Shown: positions 23,685 to 34,690 of the stretch, one piece after another
Numbering within the stretch: the first letter of the stretch is position 1
How the letters are laid out: every line of letters starts with the position of its first letter
Origin: Welwitschia mirabilis
Taxonomy: Eukaryota > Gnetophyta > Gnetopsida > Welwitschiales
DNA length: 64,000 nucleotides
Reading direction: 5' to 3'
Assembly (NCBI GenBank): GCA_051453625.1
Contig: JBOZIK010000001.1
Location: forward strand, 152,584,776 to 152,648,775
Notes under the pieces: generated by a model
What the model was told of the DNA's origin: nothing
The model's input: the letters and a program-made list of their open reading frames with translations, nothing else
The model's database searches: none
Translations under genes and position numbers: made by a program

Positions 23685-26298
23685 TAAATTTCTCATTTAT
23701 TCCAAGATTTTGAAACAACATTTTTACAAGTACTTGCAGTGCAAACATGCAAACATTTTAACAAATACTTGTTATGCAAACTTATTGCAACCAAAATTTT
23801 AGTTTAAGTAAGAATAACACTTGAAAATTGAGTAGAGAATAGAGAGTATGTAACCAATTACTTTCAAAAGAATTTCAACATCATTATATCCAATAGCACC
23901 TTTTACTATTAAAAGTAATTAAGAAAATTTTGGTGCAGTCCTCTTAAGAAAAGAGTTCCATTTCTAAACCAAAGAGGTTTCATTAAAACAACTGAATTTC
24001 TAATGAAATTAAGATTTATATTCTAATTATGTATCTCAAACCAAAAGTTTAAAAAAATCAAAAGGTGAATAATATACAAGTAAAATGATTTAATACTTTT
24101 AAGCCTTTACTAATTTTAATGACTTTTTAACTCTCATTTAAGAAATAATGATGAACTGGCAAAACGTTTGAGAGGATATTTGTAAATAAAAATAATTAAA
24201 TTATTTAAAATTATATCAACTAAATTACAAAATTAATTTCTAAAAAGGATAAAGGAAAGAAAATTCAAAAAGAAACCTAATAAAAAAGTCTTCTAAAAAG
24301 CATAAATGTAATGCTTATAATGGAAGCTCAAATTTGTAAAGTTGAAAATTCAAAAATGTAGATTTCAAAGTTGAAGATGGCGATGCTAATAATAGGAGTC
24401 TATCAATTCTTTGTAAAGACTCTTTCTTTTACACTAATTCTTCTCCTTGCAACCAATCTATGCAAGATTCATAGATACTTATCTGAAATTAAAAATCATA
24501 AGAAACAAAATATACAATGTCCTATTTGATGCATGCAGGATGATTTCTACTTTAGTGGGTTTGATCTCTATGAATTACAATGTTTTAAAACTTTGATTTC
24601 TCAATAAAACATAGTGAATCTGAAGTCCATGAACTAAAACTACAATAATAATGTTTTCTTTGAATGGTTTGAAATTGCAAGTAGTAAATGAGGATAATGC
24701 ATTACAAAGAATATCTTCTTTTTTAATCAACCATCATTTACCTTATACACCCTCTTTTTTTTTTCTACTAATGCCTTCATTACTTTATATACATTACACA
24801 ATCTTCTAAATTAATGTTTCATTCTAAAATTGAGTTTACAATTCCAAAAAAAATGCATAGATAAGGATGATTTAATCATGCTTAACTTGACATCCAAGAA
24901 ATCAGCTTTGCTTGTAGATGACATTCTCATCAAAACATTTTTTAAGTTTTACTAAAATAAAAATGATGATAAAGAGGATTTAGATTTGGATTTACAGCCA
25001 AAAGAAATTTTAAAAAATCCTAGTAGTTTTAAGATTGACTATGAAAATGATAATGAATTAGAGATAGCCTTCTTAAGAGATATTTATGCATGGGAGGATC
25101 TAGAGATTCTTTATCATAAGATTGATAATGTATAAATTCCCTTTGAAAATTTAAAGTCAAGAATAAGGCACAAAGATCAATATAAAAAATCAAACACAAA
25201 CTCGAATTGCAATAGAAATTCACTCAACAAGAGGTCTAGATCTATATTCTATTGATGAATCTCCCATAATTTGTAGTGCAGCATCTCAATAGAATTACCC
25301 TAGAGCGTTTTAGAAGAGTAATCAACATACAGGTACAAGTCTCACATTTTTCGCTTCTTGCTATATAAAACTGAGCAATGGAGATTTCAGGCTTATAAAT
25401 ATAATAGATTTGATAAGTTTTTGGAGTTCAAAGAAAAATAGGGTAGTAAATGAAAAATGGAATTTAAAAATATAGATTAAAACCCTTTACACATCCTCTC
25501 CTTTATTTATGTAGTATAGTATCATTGTTAATAAGATTTGAGGATCAAATTCTAGTAAATAATAAAATGATAAAACTAAAGAAAGAGGGATACATTCAAA
25601 TTTTATATTCTTGATGTTTGATCTCATTCATATAGTGGTTATAGATCCTATTCAAGCTCTTATTCACAGAAGTACATATGTTTAATATTTTAGGAAATTG
25701 ATTCTTTGTTGTAGAAGACTGAAAAATCCTTAATTCCAAAACTAGCTATAGAGGAGTGAATAAATTTAGCAATAAGAGATGATAGACAAATATTATTCCA
25801 CATTGAATCTAATCCCCTTTTTAAAAAATATGGCTGATACATCTATGACTAGTGACATAATGGCATGCTTGCAACAACATCCTTAATAGAGATAACAATG
25901 TTAGCAACTTTATTGTTTGCATCTAAAAGATCTTTTTGCAATTGTAAAGGCCACCACTACCCATCATCTACTCTATTGGGAATTACAGAAAAAATATAAA
26001 TATCTAAAAAGATAAATATTATAAATTTACATGTCATTATTTACATTTTTTTTGGAGACATTCCCATGGTGAAATAGTTTTTGCAATATCTTCATAATGT
26101 CCAAAAATGTTTAACTATGCTTTATAAGATTCATACTATCAAAGATTTACTTGTAAGGAGTACACTTTCAAAAATTATAAGTACTTCTACATTTTTAAAA
26201 CTAATTTAATACTTTGAGCTATACTAAAGTAAAATGCAAGATCAGATTGCAATATAAATTTACTTGATTATGACCTTCATGACACATTAGTAATATCA
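23685..26298 (-). repeat. Copia 3' LTR (2614 bp)
   Basis: Collinear with 30986-34564 once the nested solo LTR is removed (2581 versus 2614 bp). The plus-strand start is degraded (TAAATTTCTC against TGAAGTTCTC in the other LTR) and the end is ATATCA. The interior carries a plus-strand reading frame described separately. Confidence 0.88.
24857..25254 (+). pseudogene. Reading frame inside the copia LTR, opposite strand, copy 1
   Basis: Against the element's own direction, about 130 codons read with only two internal stops, both TAA where Gln would fit. Segments include MLNLTSKKSALLVDDILIK, NDDKEDLDLDLQPKEILKN, IDYENDNELEIAFLRDIYAW and EDLEILYHKIDN, followed by a basic Ser/Asn/Arg-rich end (NSLNKRSRSIFY). 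The same frame recurs in the other LTR at 32169-32540, so it was part of the LTR when the element inserted. Not a recognised retroelement domain. Possibly a captured piece of host coding sequence or an LTR-encoded accessory frame. Confidence 0.4.
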
Positions 26299-26304
26299 TT
26301 TTAA

Positions 26305-26316
26305 ACTCTTCCTTGG
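26305..26316 (-). promoter_or_regulatory. Polypurine tract of the copia element
   Basis: Read on the minus strand, ccaaggaagag lies directly before the 3' LTR, whose minus-strand start is TGATATTAC. Position and composition fit the plus-strand primer. Confidence 0.6.
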
Positions 26317-26529
26317 CACTAAGATCACATTCCAAAACACATGCATATATAGAATTACACTAGGGAGTAGAGAATTTAAAACATACAATTTCATAAGAAT
26401 TATAGTCCATCACATAGGAATTATTGAAAAGAAATCTAAGAATGTGCACAAATGCACAAGGCAAGAAATGTTGCCATCTTTATAGTTTGAGGTAGTTATA
26501 ATGTTTCATGTTTATTTTGCCCTTATGCT

Positions 26530-28440
26530 CCATTGACCATAATGTTAAGAATTATAAGCCTCTTTATTAATTCTTGAAATCTTGCTTTTTCTAGAGACTT
26601 TATAAAAAAGCTAACAAGTTGCAACTTGAAGTGGTAATAATAAAAAATAAGAAGCCCATCTTCAACTAGATTTCTAATGAAATGGGATTTTATATTAATG
26701 TGCTTGATTCTTGCATGCATGACTAGATTCTCTAAGATTGTAAGGGTTGAAGGACTATCATATAATAAATGTATTAACTTGTCAATGGGAATGGTAAAAT
26801 CTTCAAAGAGCTTGTCAATCCATACCAATTATTATCTTGCTAGATGGATAGCCATATATTTAACCTCAGTAGTGAAAAAAGCCATACAATATTACTTTTT
26901 GCTTGTCCATGATAAAAGGATTCCACTAAGAAGCATTGCATATCCTATTGTGCTCTTTTAATAATCAAGATTGCTAGCCTAATCTGCATCAATATATCCA
27001 ATAAGTTTTGTATTATTATTTATATCATAAGAAAACCATAATTCAATGATTCTTTAACATAACATAAAATCCTTTTAACAACATCAAGATGAGGCTTTCT
27101 TGGATAAGTAATAAATCTAGACATTAAGATATCTACATATTAAACATCAGCATGAATTATAGTTAGATACATCAAGCTTTCTATCATAGATCTGTAAGTG
27201 TGCTTATTAACCTCATCTCCCTCCATGTCTCTTTTAATTTTGTGATTGGTTGATAAGGGAGTTGAGATGGATTTGCATTCCTACATATTAAACTTTTTCA
27301 AAATATCAAATGCAAATTTATCTTAATTCCAGAATATACCTCTTGGGTTTTGTTGAATCTAGATTCTAAGATAATATAAGAGTTAGCCAATATCTATCAT
27401 TTCAAATTCTATTTTCACGTAAACTTTGAATTTATCAATTAACTTTATATCTGTGCTACAAAAGATTATATCATCAACATAAATCAATACAAAAATTGAG
27501 TGGCCTTTGGTATTTTTCTTATATAAAGTATTTTTAGAATAACATTTCTTATAATCATTATTTCACAAGTAATAGCATAATCTTGAAAACCAAGCCCTTG
27601 GAACTTGTTTTATAACATACAATGCCTTTTTCAATAAATAAACATGTTCTTTCATAACTTCTTTTACAAAACCTTAGGGTTTTGAGACATACATCTCCTC
27701 TTCAAGAACCCCATTCAAGAAGTTATATTTGACATTCATTTGTTAAATAATTAAATCATTTTTAGAAGCATAGGCAAGAAAGTCTCTTATAGATTCAAGA
27801 CAAGCAACAGAAGCATAAGTTTCATCATAATCTATGTTTGCTTCCTATACATAACCAAGAACACTAAGATGAGATTTATATTTGTTAATTGTATCATTAG
27901 AATTGTATTTATCCCTATAAATTCATTTGATACTAATTACATTTTTATTTTTTAGTCTAGAAACAGGAACCCATGTCTTGCTTTTCTCTATTCGAAAAAT
28001 TTTTTCCTCCATTACCTTGACCCAGTGTTGGTATTTTATAGCTTTCTTAAATTGAATAGGATCTTCATTTAAAGATTCATAGCTTAAAGCTAAATAATCT
28101 TTTAGAATGTTATTATGTACCTTAGCTTCTGATACCACACCTAGATTTTCTTGAGTTCTTTTTCTTATAAGAGCTTCACTATGACCTATGATTTTGGATG
28201 GATCATGATAAGAGGTTATCCTCTTATGTTTTGAATGAATATCAAGATTTTAATCCAATAATGTATATAAATTTTTGGACTCAATTTCATCTTAATTTGG
28301 GCATTTGATTTGTACTAGAATTTATGCCATCAACAAAGGTTTGTTTAGGTGCCCTTTATTCCTCATTCTTGTTTTTAGATTTACTAGATACAACATCATA
28401 AGAATCATTACCATCAGTATTAGAAAAAGAATTAGATTAT
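26530..28440 (-). pseudogene. Copia reverse transcriptase and RNase H region
   Basis: Decayed minus-strand coding for the C-terminal half of copia Pol. A 71-codon open run (28138-27923) gives KAIKYQHWVKVMEEKI and KSKTWVPVSRLKNK, the start of the RT domain. The family's QMDVKTAFLNG motif is QMNVKYNFLNG (about 27740-27715), so the first catalytic Asp is Asn. The YVDD box is intact (LIYVDDIIFCSTD, about 27490-27455). Further down come GYAMLLSGILSWTSKK and FFTTEVKYMAI, matching the family's RNase H pattern (GYxFxLxGxxxSWxSKKQ...STxEAEYxA). Stops in between are mostly at Gln positions. Function in life: cDNA synthesis and removal of the RNA template inside virus-like particles. Dead here. Confidence 0.9.
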
Positions 28441-28699
28441 TCAAAAGACATGAGTTTCACATGAATACATTATAAACCCTTTCTTTAATATGAATCATAA
28501 CATTTATGAGCCTTGCTTTAACTAGAGTAATCAAGAAAAATATAATATTTAAACCTAGGTTCCAATTTATCTTGACCTTGCTTAGTGTTTTTAACACAAC
28601 ATCTAGATCCAAAAATTTCCAAATGAGAGAAATTGGATTTAATGCCATACCATTGCTCATATGGAGCAGAGTTACAAGTTGACCTATGACCATGCGATT

Positions 28700-29360
28700 T
28701 GAAGGTAATTCAATGTATTTGATTGCCTTACCCTAAAAGACTTTATTAACATTGACTTGAATCAATATGGTTCTTGCCATATCTAGTAGAGAGAGTTTTT
28801 CGTTTCCATGATTCCATTTTCTTGTGGAGTATAAGCTTTTGTCAATTTATGAGTAATGCCATTATTTTATAAATAAGATTAAAAATCATTTGATAAGTAC
28901 TCACCTCCTTGTTTAGTTTTTAAGAACTTGATATTGACACCCGTTTCTCTTTCAACCCACTTTTGAAACACTTTAAAAGATTGCAACACTTGATATTTAT
29001 ATTTTAAGAAGTGAATGTGACATAATCTTGAAAAATCATCAATAAATCTAATAAAGTACTTACAAATGCTTAGAATAGAAGAGCTAAAGGGGCCACAAAT
29101 ATCTAAATGCACTAATGATAATTTATAAGATGATCTAGTTGAGATTTTTGCAAAAAAGACTCTTATTTTCTTTTCTTAAATGCATTCCTTACATGTGTTA
29201 GTGGGATCAATTTGGAGATTGGAAAACCCCTAATAAGATTATGTTGAATCATTTCCTTCATATATTTGGCTGAGATGTATCCTAATTTTCTATGCTATGT
29301 CCAAAAATCATATTTACTAGAAACTAAAGCTTTCTCAAATGTGATTTAATACAAGTTGTT
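28700..29360 (-). pseudogene. Copia integrase region
   Basis: The GAG-pre-integrase segment (about 29320-29170) is recognisable from WHRKLGYIS-like sequence, but its zinc-binding cysteines are largely lost. The core at 29112-28879 reads HLDICGPFSSSILSICKYFI and FIDDFSRLCHIHFLKYK, the classic copia integrase. The first active Asp is present (LDICGP). The second, in the usual TDQGGEY, is Lys (LKTKQGGEYLS). The Glu is kept (YTPQENGIMETKN, about 28815). After it, 28693-28457 covers the linker toward RT (KINWNLGLN, HIKERVYNVFM). It would have inserted the cDNA into the genome. Inactive as it stands. Confidence 0.9.
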
Positions 29361-29559
29361 CCCTATTTTAGACACTTCTAAAAATTTGTTTTCTTTTGGA
29401 TAAGATGCATTTTTCATCTTCAGACTTAGGCTTGAGACCATTTCTAATTAATTTTCCTAAACTAATAATATTTTAATGGAACACAGAAAACATCATGACT
29501 TATGAAATTCTCACCTTTGTGGTTTTTAACAAGAATGATATCATGACATTTCATTTTTC

Positions 29560-30673
29560 ATAAAGCTTCTCCTTTAAAACTTACTACTTCATGTTTTTCT
29601 TTGCAAAATTATTAAAATAAGTACTTTTAGTGTGTAATGAGCTTTGAGCATCCACTATTAATGTACTAAGAACTTGATTTATTAGAGGATGAGAATAAAT
29701 CTAATAATGTTTTAGCTACAAATCCTCCTACCTCAACTTCTCCCTATTGTTTGAATCATCTTTTTCTTCTATCCTTGGTTGATTTAAAGATTCACTTTAT
29801 TATTTTATGTTAGCTTTATTTATATAACTTCATCTCTTTTTTCCTATAATCTTTGATAATATGTCTCTTTTTGTGGTAATAATAACATTCCTTGCTTTCT
29901 TTCTAGTTTGAGGATGACAAGGAATTCTCAAAACCAAAATTACCTCTTCCACCCTATTAGCTTCTTTCTTGTCCTCTTCTTGGACCTCTACATTGGCTTC
30001 TACCTCTTCCTATTTCATTATATTATCCTCTTCCTCTATAATGACCTCCACCTCTACCACAGTGAAATGCTTTTAAAGTAGTAGCATTTTCATCTTCATT
30101 AAGGATGTGCTCATATTGGACAAGTCTATTAGAGAGTTATTTAAGAGAGAGGGTTCTTAATTTTGAGATTATGGAGGGTAATGGCTATGGGATTAAATGG
30201 TTTTATGAGGGATCTCAAGATTTCAAGCGTAATATCATTGTTGTTAACTTCATAATCTAAATCTTGCATCTTTTTAACTATGTATTTAACCCTCTAAATG
30301 TAGGCTTTTACATTTTCATTATCTTTCATTTTCATGTTGTCAAATTAGGTTTTAAGGTTTTGCAACCTAATGGCCTTTACATTTTCAAGACCTTGATATA
30401 CTTCATTAATTCTCTCCATAATGTATAATTTGTTTTATATTTGCTAAGTTTCTTAAACTCACTATTAGGAATGCATGAATGAATAATTATCATACCCTTA
30501 CAGTTTTCGTTCCTATAATCATCATAATCTCTTGTATCATCTTTAGGTTTTCCATAGGTAAAATCAACTTTTGTATAGTCTTAAAGTCCCTTAGATTTGA
30601 GGTATATGTCCATTCTTCTTTTCTAGACCTCAAATGCTTCAACATCAAATTGAGGAACTTTGTCCTTACCCAT
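29560..30673 (-). pseudogene. Copia gag and protease
   Basis: The probable gag start is the ATG at 30673, giving GKDKVPQFDVEAFEVQKRR, some 300 bases after the primer-binding site. The zinc knuckle near 29888-29846 reads CYYYHKKRHIIKDY where CX2CX4HX4C is expected. The second and last Cys are Tyr, each a single G-to-A change, while the first Cys and the His remain. The protease active site near 29659 reads NSGCSKLITH instead of DSGCSKHMT, so the catalytic Asp is Asn, again G to A. Several stops interrupt the frame. Gag would form the particle and protease would process Gag-Pol. Confidence 0.85.
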
Positions 30674-30969
30674 GTTTATAACATAGCCTAATTTCAAAAT
30701 AGAAGTAAATCAATATTGAGACAAGAAGGAGATAATTTTCAAGAATTTGTAAAAAAATATTAATAAGTAGTTAAGAATTTGTTTAATATTGATAAATAAA
30801 TGTGAATACCAAACTATAATTTGTTAAGAAGAGGATAAGATAAAGATCTAAACATAAATTATAAGTCAAAAGCTTGTCAAGACTTAAACAAGAACTAGAT
30901 CAAGAATTGGATAGGATTGAAAAAAGGAATTTTATAGGAATTAGATGTGAATTGCAAGAACTAGGTGGA

Positions 30970-30984
30970 GGCTCTGATACCAAA
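30970..30984 (-). promoter_or_regulatory. Primer-binding site (initiator tRNA-Met)
   Basis: The minus strand reads TTTGGTATCAGAGCC, the common plant retrotransposon site for initiator tRNA-Met, one base inside the 5' LTR end (TGAAG at 30986 on the plus strand). It fixes the element's orientation. Confidence 0.93.
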
Positions 30985-32168
30985 CTGAAGTTCTCATTTA
31001 TCCCAGGATTTTAAAATAAACACTTTTACAAACACTTGCTTTGCAAACATGCAAACATTTTAATAAATACTTGTTATGCAAACTTATTGCAATAAAAATT
31101 ATAGTTTAAATAAGAATAACACTTGGAAATTGAGTAGACAATAGGGAGCATATGACCAATTACTTTTAAAAGAATTTCAATATCATTATATTCAATAGCA
31201 TCTTTTATTATTAAAGTAATTAACAATTTTTAGTGTAGTCCTCCTAAGAAAAGAGTCCCATTTCTAAACCAATGAGGTTTCATTCAAATAACTGAATTTC
31301 TAATGAACTTAAGATTTATATTCTAATTATGTATCTAAAACCAAAATTTTAAAAATATCAAAAGATGGATAATCTACAAGTAAAGTTATTTAATAATTTT
31401 ATTTAATACTTTCAAGCCTTTACTAATTTCAATGACTTTTTAACTTTCATTTAAGAAATAAGGATGAGTTGCTAAAATGTTTAAGAAGATATTTGTAAAT
31501 ACAAAGAATCAAATTATTTAAAATTATATTAGCTAAATTACAAAATTGATTTCTAAAAAGGATAGAGGGATGAAAATTCAAAAAGGAACCTGATAAGGAA
31601 GTCTTTTAAAAAGCAAAAATGTGGTGCTTGTAGTGGAAACTCAAACTTAAAAAGTTGAAAATTTAAAAATGTAGATTTAAGAGTTGAATATGAAGATGCT
31701 ATAGATAGGAGTCTATCAATTCTTTTTAAAGACTCTTTCTTTTATGTTAATTATCCTCATTCCTATCAATCTATGAAATAATCATGGACACCTATCTAAA
31801 ACTGAAAATAGTAGGGAACAAAAAATGCAATGCCCTATTTGATACATGCAGGATGATTTCCACTTCATTGGATCTGATATCTATGAATTGCAATGTTTCA
31901 ACACTCTATTTTCTCAATAATACTTGGTAAATATAAATCTCATAAACTAAAACTATAATAGTAATATCTTCTCTGAAGGATCTAGAATTATAGGTAGTAA
32001 ATCAGAACAATGAGTTGCAATGAATATCTTATGTTTTAATCAACCATCATTTGCCTTATACTCCCTGTTTTTTTCCTTCTACCAATGCCTTCATTATTTT
32101 ATATGTGTTACACAATCTTCTAGATTAATGTTTCATGCCAAAATTGAGTTTACAATTCTTAAAGAAAG

Positions 32169-32540
32169 GCATAGATAAAGATGGTTTAACCATTCTTAGT
32201 TTGACACCCAAAAAATTGGCTTCGCCTGTAGATGTCATTCTTTTCAAAACATGTTTGAATTTTTTCTAAAATAGAAATGATGATGAAGAGGTTTTATATT
32301 TGGGTTTATAGTTAAAAAAAAATTTTAACAAGTGACAACAAATTGGAGATAGTCTTCTAAAGATATATTTATGCATGGGGAAACTGGAGATTCTTTATCA
32401 TAGCAATAATAATGTAGAAATTTCCTTTGAAACTTCAAAGTCAAGAATAGGGCATAAAGATCAACATAAAAAACCAAATGAAAATTGGAACTAAAATAGT
32501 AATGCACTTAACAAGTGATCTAGATCTATATTTTATTGAT
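32169..32540 (+). pseudogene. Reading frame inside the copia LTR, opposite strand, copy 2
   Basis: Counterpart of 24857-25254. It reads ILSLTPKKLASPVDVILFK, NRNDDEEVLYLGL, then after a small frameshift IYLCMGKLEILYH and ISFETSKSRIGHKDQHKKP. The stop after the F(Y/F) before N(K/R)NDD is shared with copy 1, so it is either ancestral or an independent hit at the same Gln codon. Confidence 0.38.
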
Positions 32541-33553
32541 GAATCTTCCATAATTTGTAGTGCAACATCTCCAATAGAATTACCCTAGATCATTTTAGAA
32601 AAGTAATCAAAATATAGGTATAAATCTCACATTTTCCACTTCTTATTGTATAAAATTAAGTAATGAAGATTGCAGGCATATAAACACAATAGATTTGACC
32701 GTCTTTTGAAGTTCAAAGAAAAATATGGTAGTAAATGAAAATGGGATTTGGAGATAAAGATTGAAACCCTTACATATTCTCCCCTTTCTTTGTGTAGTCT
32801 ATTATTGAAATTGATAAAAAAATTAAGGATCAAATTCTAGTAAGTAATAAAGTTATGAAACTAAAGAAATATGAATACATTTAAAGTTTGTTTTCTTAAT
32901 GCTTAGCCTCCTTTTTATGATGGTTGTAGACCTTATTCAAGCTCTTATTTACAGAAGTGCATAACATTCTAAGAAACTAATTCTTTCTTCGAAACCACTA
33001 AAAAATCCTCAATTCCAAAATTAAATGTAGAGGACTAAATAAATCTAATAAGAAGAGATGATACAAAAATATTCTTCCACATTGAATCTAATCCCCTTCT
33101 GAAAAATATGGCTTATGCATCTGTAACCGGTGACATAAGGGCATGCATATAATAACATCCTCAATAAAGATAAAAATGTTGGCAACTTTATTTTTTGTAA
33201 ATAAAAGATCTTTTTCTATTAAAAAGATCACTGCACATCATCTACTCTATTAGGAATTACAAGAAAAATAGGAATGCGTAATGACATCAACATTCTAACT
33301 TTACATGCCATTATTTACATTTTTTAAAGACATGCCCATGATGAAATAGTTTTGCAATATATTCATAATATCCAAGAATGTCCAAATATGCTTTGTAAGA
33401 TTGATACTATTAAGAATTTGCTTATCAATGGTAAACTTTTAGAAACTATAAGCAATCCTAAGTTTTTGAAACTAATGAACTACTTTAAGTTATATAAAGT
33501 AAAATGCAAAATCAGATTGCAATATGTGTTGTAATCCCAAATTATCATATTTT

Positions 33554-33673
33554 AATAGTGTAATTAGTGATGTTTTGCAGGGAACAGGAACTTAAATCAG
33601 TCATTTTTAGGCATTTTATCATGATCTGATCTAACCATCTAAATTATGACATTAATGCCATATTTTGATCTAA
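33554..33673. repeat. 120-bp segment repeated across an N gap
   Basis: Repeats at 33774-33892 with about eight differences in 120 bases, on both sides of a 100-N gap inside the solo LTR. Either a short tandem duplication in this LTR family or two haplotypes joined by the assembler. Confidence 0.75.
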
Positions 33674-34053
33674 NNNNNNNNNNNNNNNNNNNNNNNNNNN
33701 NNNNNNNNNNNNNNNNNNNNNNNNNNNNNNNNNNNNNNNNNNNNNNNNNNNNNNNNNNNNNNNNNNNNNNNNNAATAGTGTAATTGGTGATATTTTGCAG
33801 AGAACAGGAACTCAATTCAGTCATTTTTAGGCATTTTATCATGATCTGATAAACCATCTAAATTATGATATTAATGCCATATTTTGATTTAAAAAAAGGG
33901 AAGAATTCAACTAAGGAACAAAGTGGAGCAAAAAGTGAAGGAAAAGACCAAAAAAAGGATTGTTGTCCCCTCTGTCATCCCAACAATAGGAGGCACGACA
34001 TGAACTCGAAAGAGGCTAGCAAAGCTAATGTGGAAGACATTGATGTGGACTAC

Positions 34054-34288
34054 TGACGTGACTGTCATGGGCTTGCAAATTCGAATAGCAATGGAATTCT
34101 GACGTGGTGATCTGTGATTGGCTAATGAAAGGGTATCATGTCCTTTGTCATCCCCACAATGTCAGTAACATGACAGTGCCTTAACTTCTTCATAACCAAG
34201 TCAATTAAGGTCTAGTTTACACCTAATGATGCCTCTTCGCTTGTACCGCCCTACCTGACCCATAACCACCTTAGGAAAGCTATAAAAA
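34054..34288 (+). promoter_or_regulatory. Promoter elements of the solo LTR
   Basis: Two TGACGTG(A/G) bZIP-type (as-1/G-box-like) sites at 34054-34061 and 34100-34107, an inverted CCAAT box (ATTGG, 34117-34121) and a TATA box (ctataaaaacc, about 34280-34290). Order and spacing look like a plus-strand LTR promoter. Activity is inferred, not shown. Confidence 0.6.
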
Positions 34289-34630
34289 CCCCCATTAAGC
34301 CTTATTTAAGCATCTTGTTTCATTGGAGGATTGTGTGACAAANNNNNNNNNNNNNNNNNNNNNNNNNNNNNNNNNNNNNNNNNNNNNNNNNNNNNNNNNN
34401 NNNNNNNNNNNNNNNNNNNNNNNNNNNNNNNNNNNNNNNNNNACCCTATACTAAGCCTAATTGCAATTTCTTATTTATAGCATTGATTACTTTTGAAGTG
34501 CAAATTTAGGCCACCAACAATATGTTTACTTAATTATGACCTTTATGGAACATTAATAATATCACTTTAGTTTTATATAGGTTTAATTAAACACAAAATT
34601 TAGGAAGACAAATTTCTACATTTATCAAGT

Positions 34631-34690
34631 TGATTTGAAATATTACTCAAAGTTTTGACTTTGAGTTAGTGTTAGTCAACTAGATAAACC
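34631..34690. repeat. Third unit of the 75-bp repeat
   Basis: Matches the two units at 23544-23672 on the far side of the copia element (tgatttgaaatattactc, then gagttagtgttagtcaact). Confidence 0.55.

Larger units (their letters stand above)
33527..34519 (+). mobile_element. Solo LTR (family 2) nested in the copia 5' LTR
   Basis: TGTTGTAATC at the left and CCACCAACA at the right, bounded by an exact 5-bp target duplication atatg (33522-33526 and 34520-34524). The host LTR sequence is continuous when it is removed. Length 993 bp including N gaps at 33674-33773 and 34343-34442. It keeps many CpGs (gacgtg, ctcgaa, accgcc) where the host LTR has lost them, so it is younger. No internal region is attached: the usual product of LTR-LTR recombination. 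Confidence 0.9.
23685..34564 (-). mobile_element. Complete but inactive Ty1/copia retrotransposon
   Basis: A minus-strand element with, in its own order: 5' LTR (34564-30986, interrupted by a nested solo LTR), initiator tRNA-Met primer-binding site (30984-30970), gag, protease, integrase, reverse transcriptase, RNase H, purine tract (about 26314-26305) and 3' LTR (26298-23685). Protease before integrase before RT is the copia order. The 2.6-kb LTRs are unusually long and the 4.7-kb interior is normal. The LTRs differ by many substitutions, so insertion is old. The flanks atttt (23680-23684) and cttta (34565-34569) do not form a clear target duplication. Many stops, frameshifts and lost active-site residues make it non-functional. 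Confidence 0.92.
30986..34564 (-). repeat. Copia 5' LTR, interrupted by a solo LTR
   Basis: Plus-strand ends TGAAGTTCTC and ATATCA. LTR sequence runs 30986-33526 and resumes at 34525, with the nested solo LTR and one target-duplication copy between. A second copy of the LTR's plus-strand reading frame lies at 32169-32540. Confidence 0.88.
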
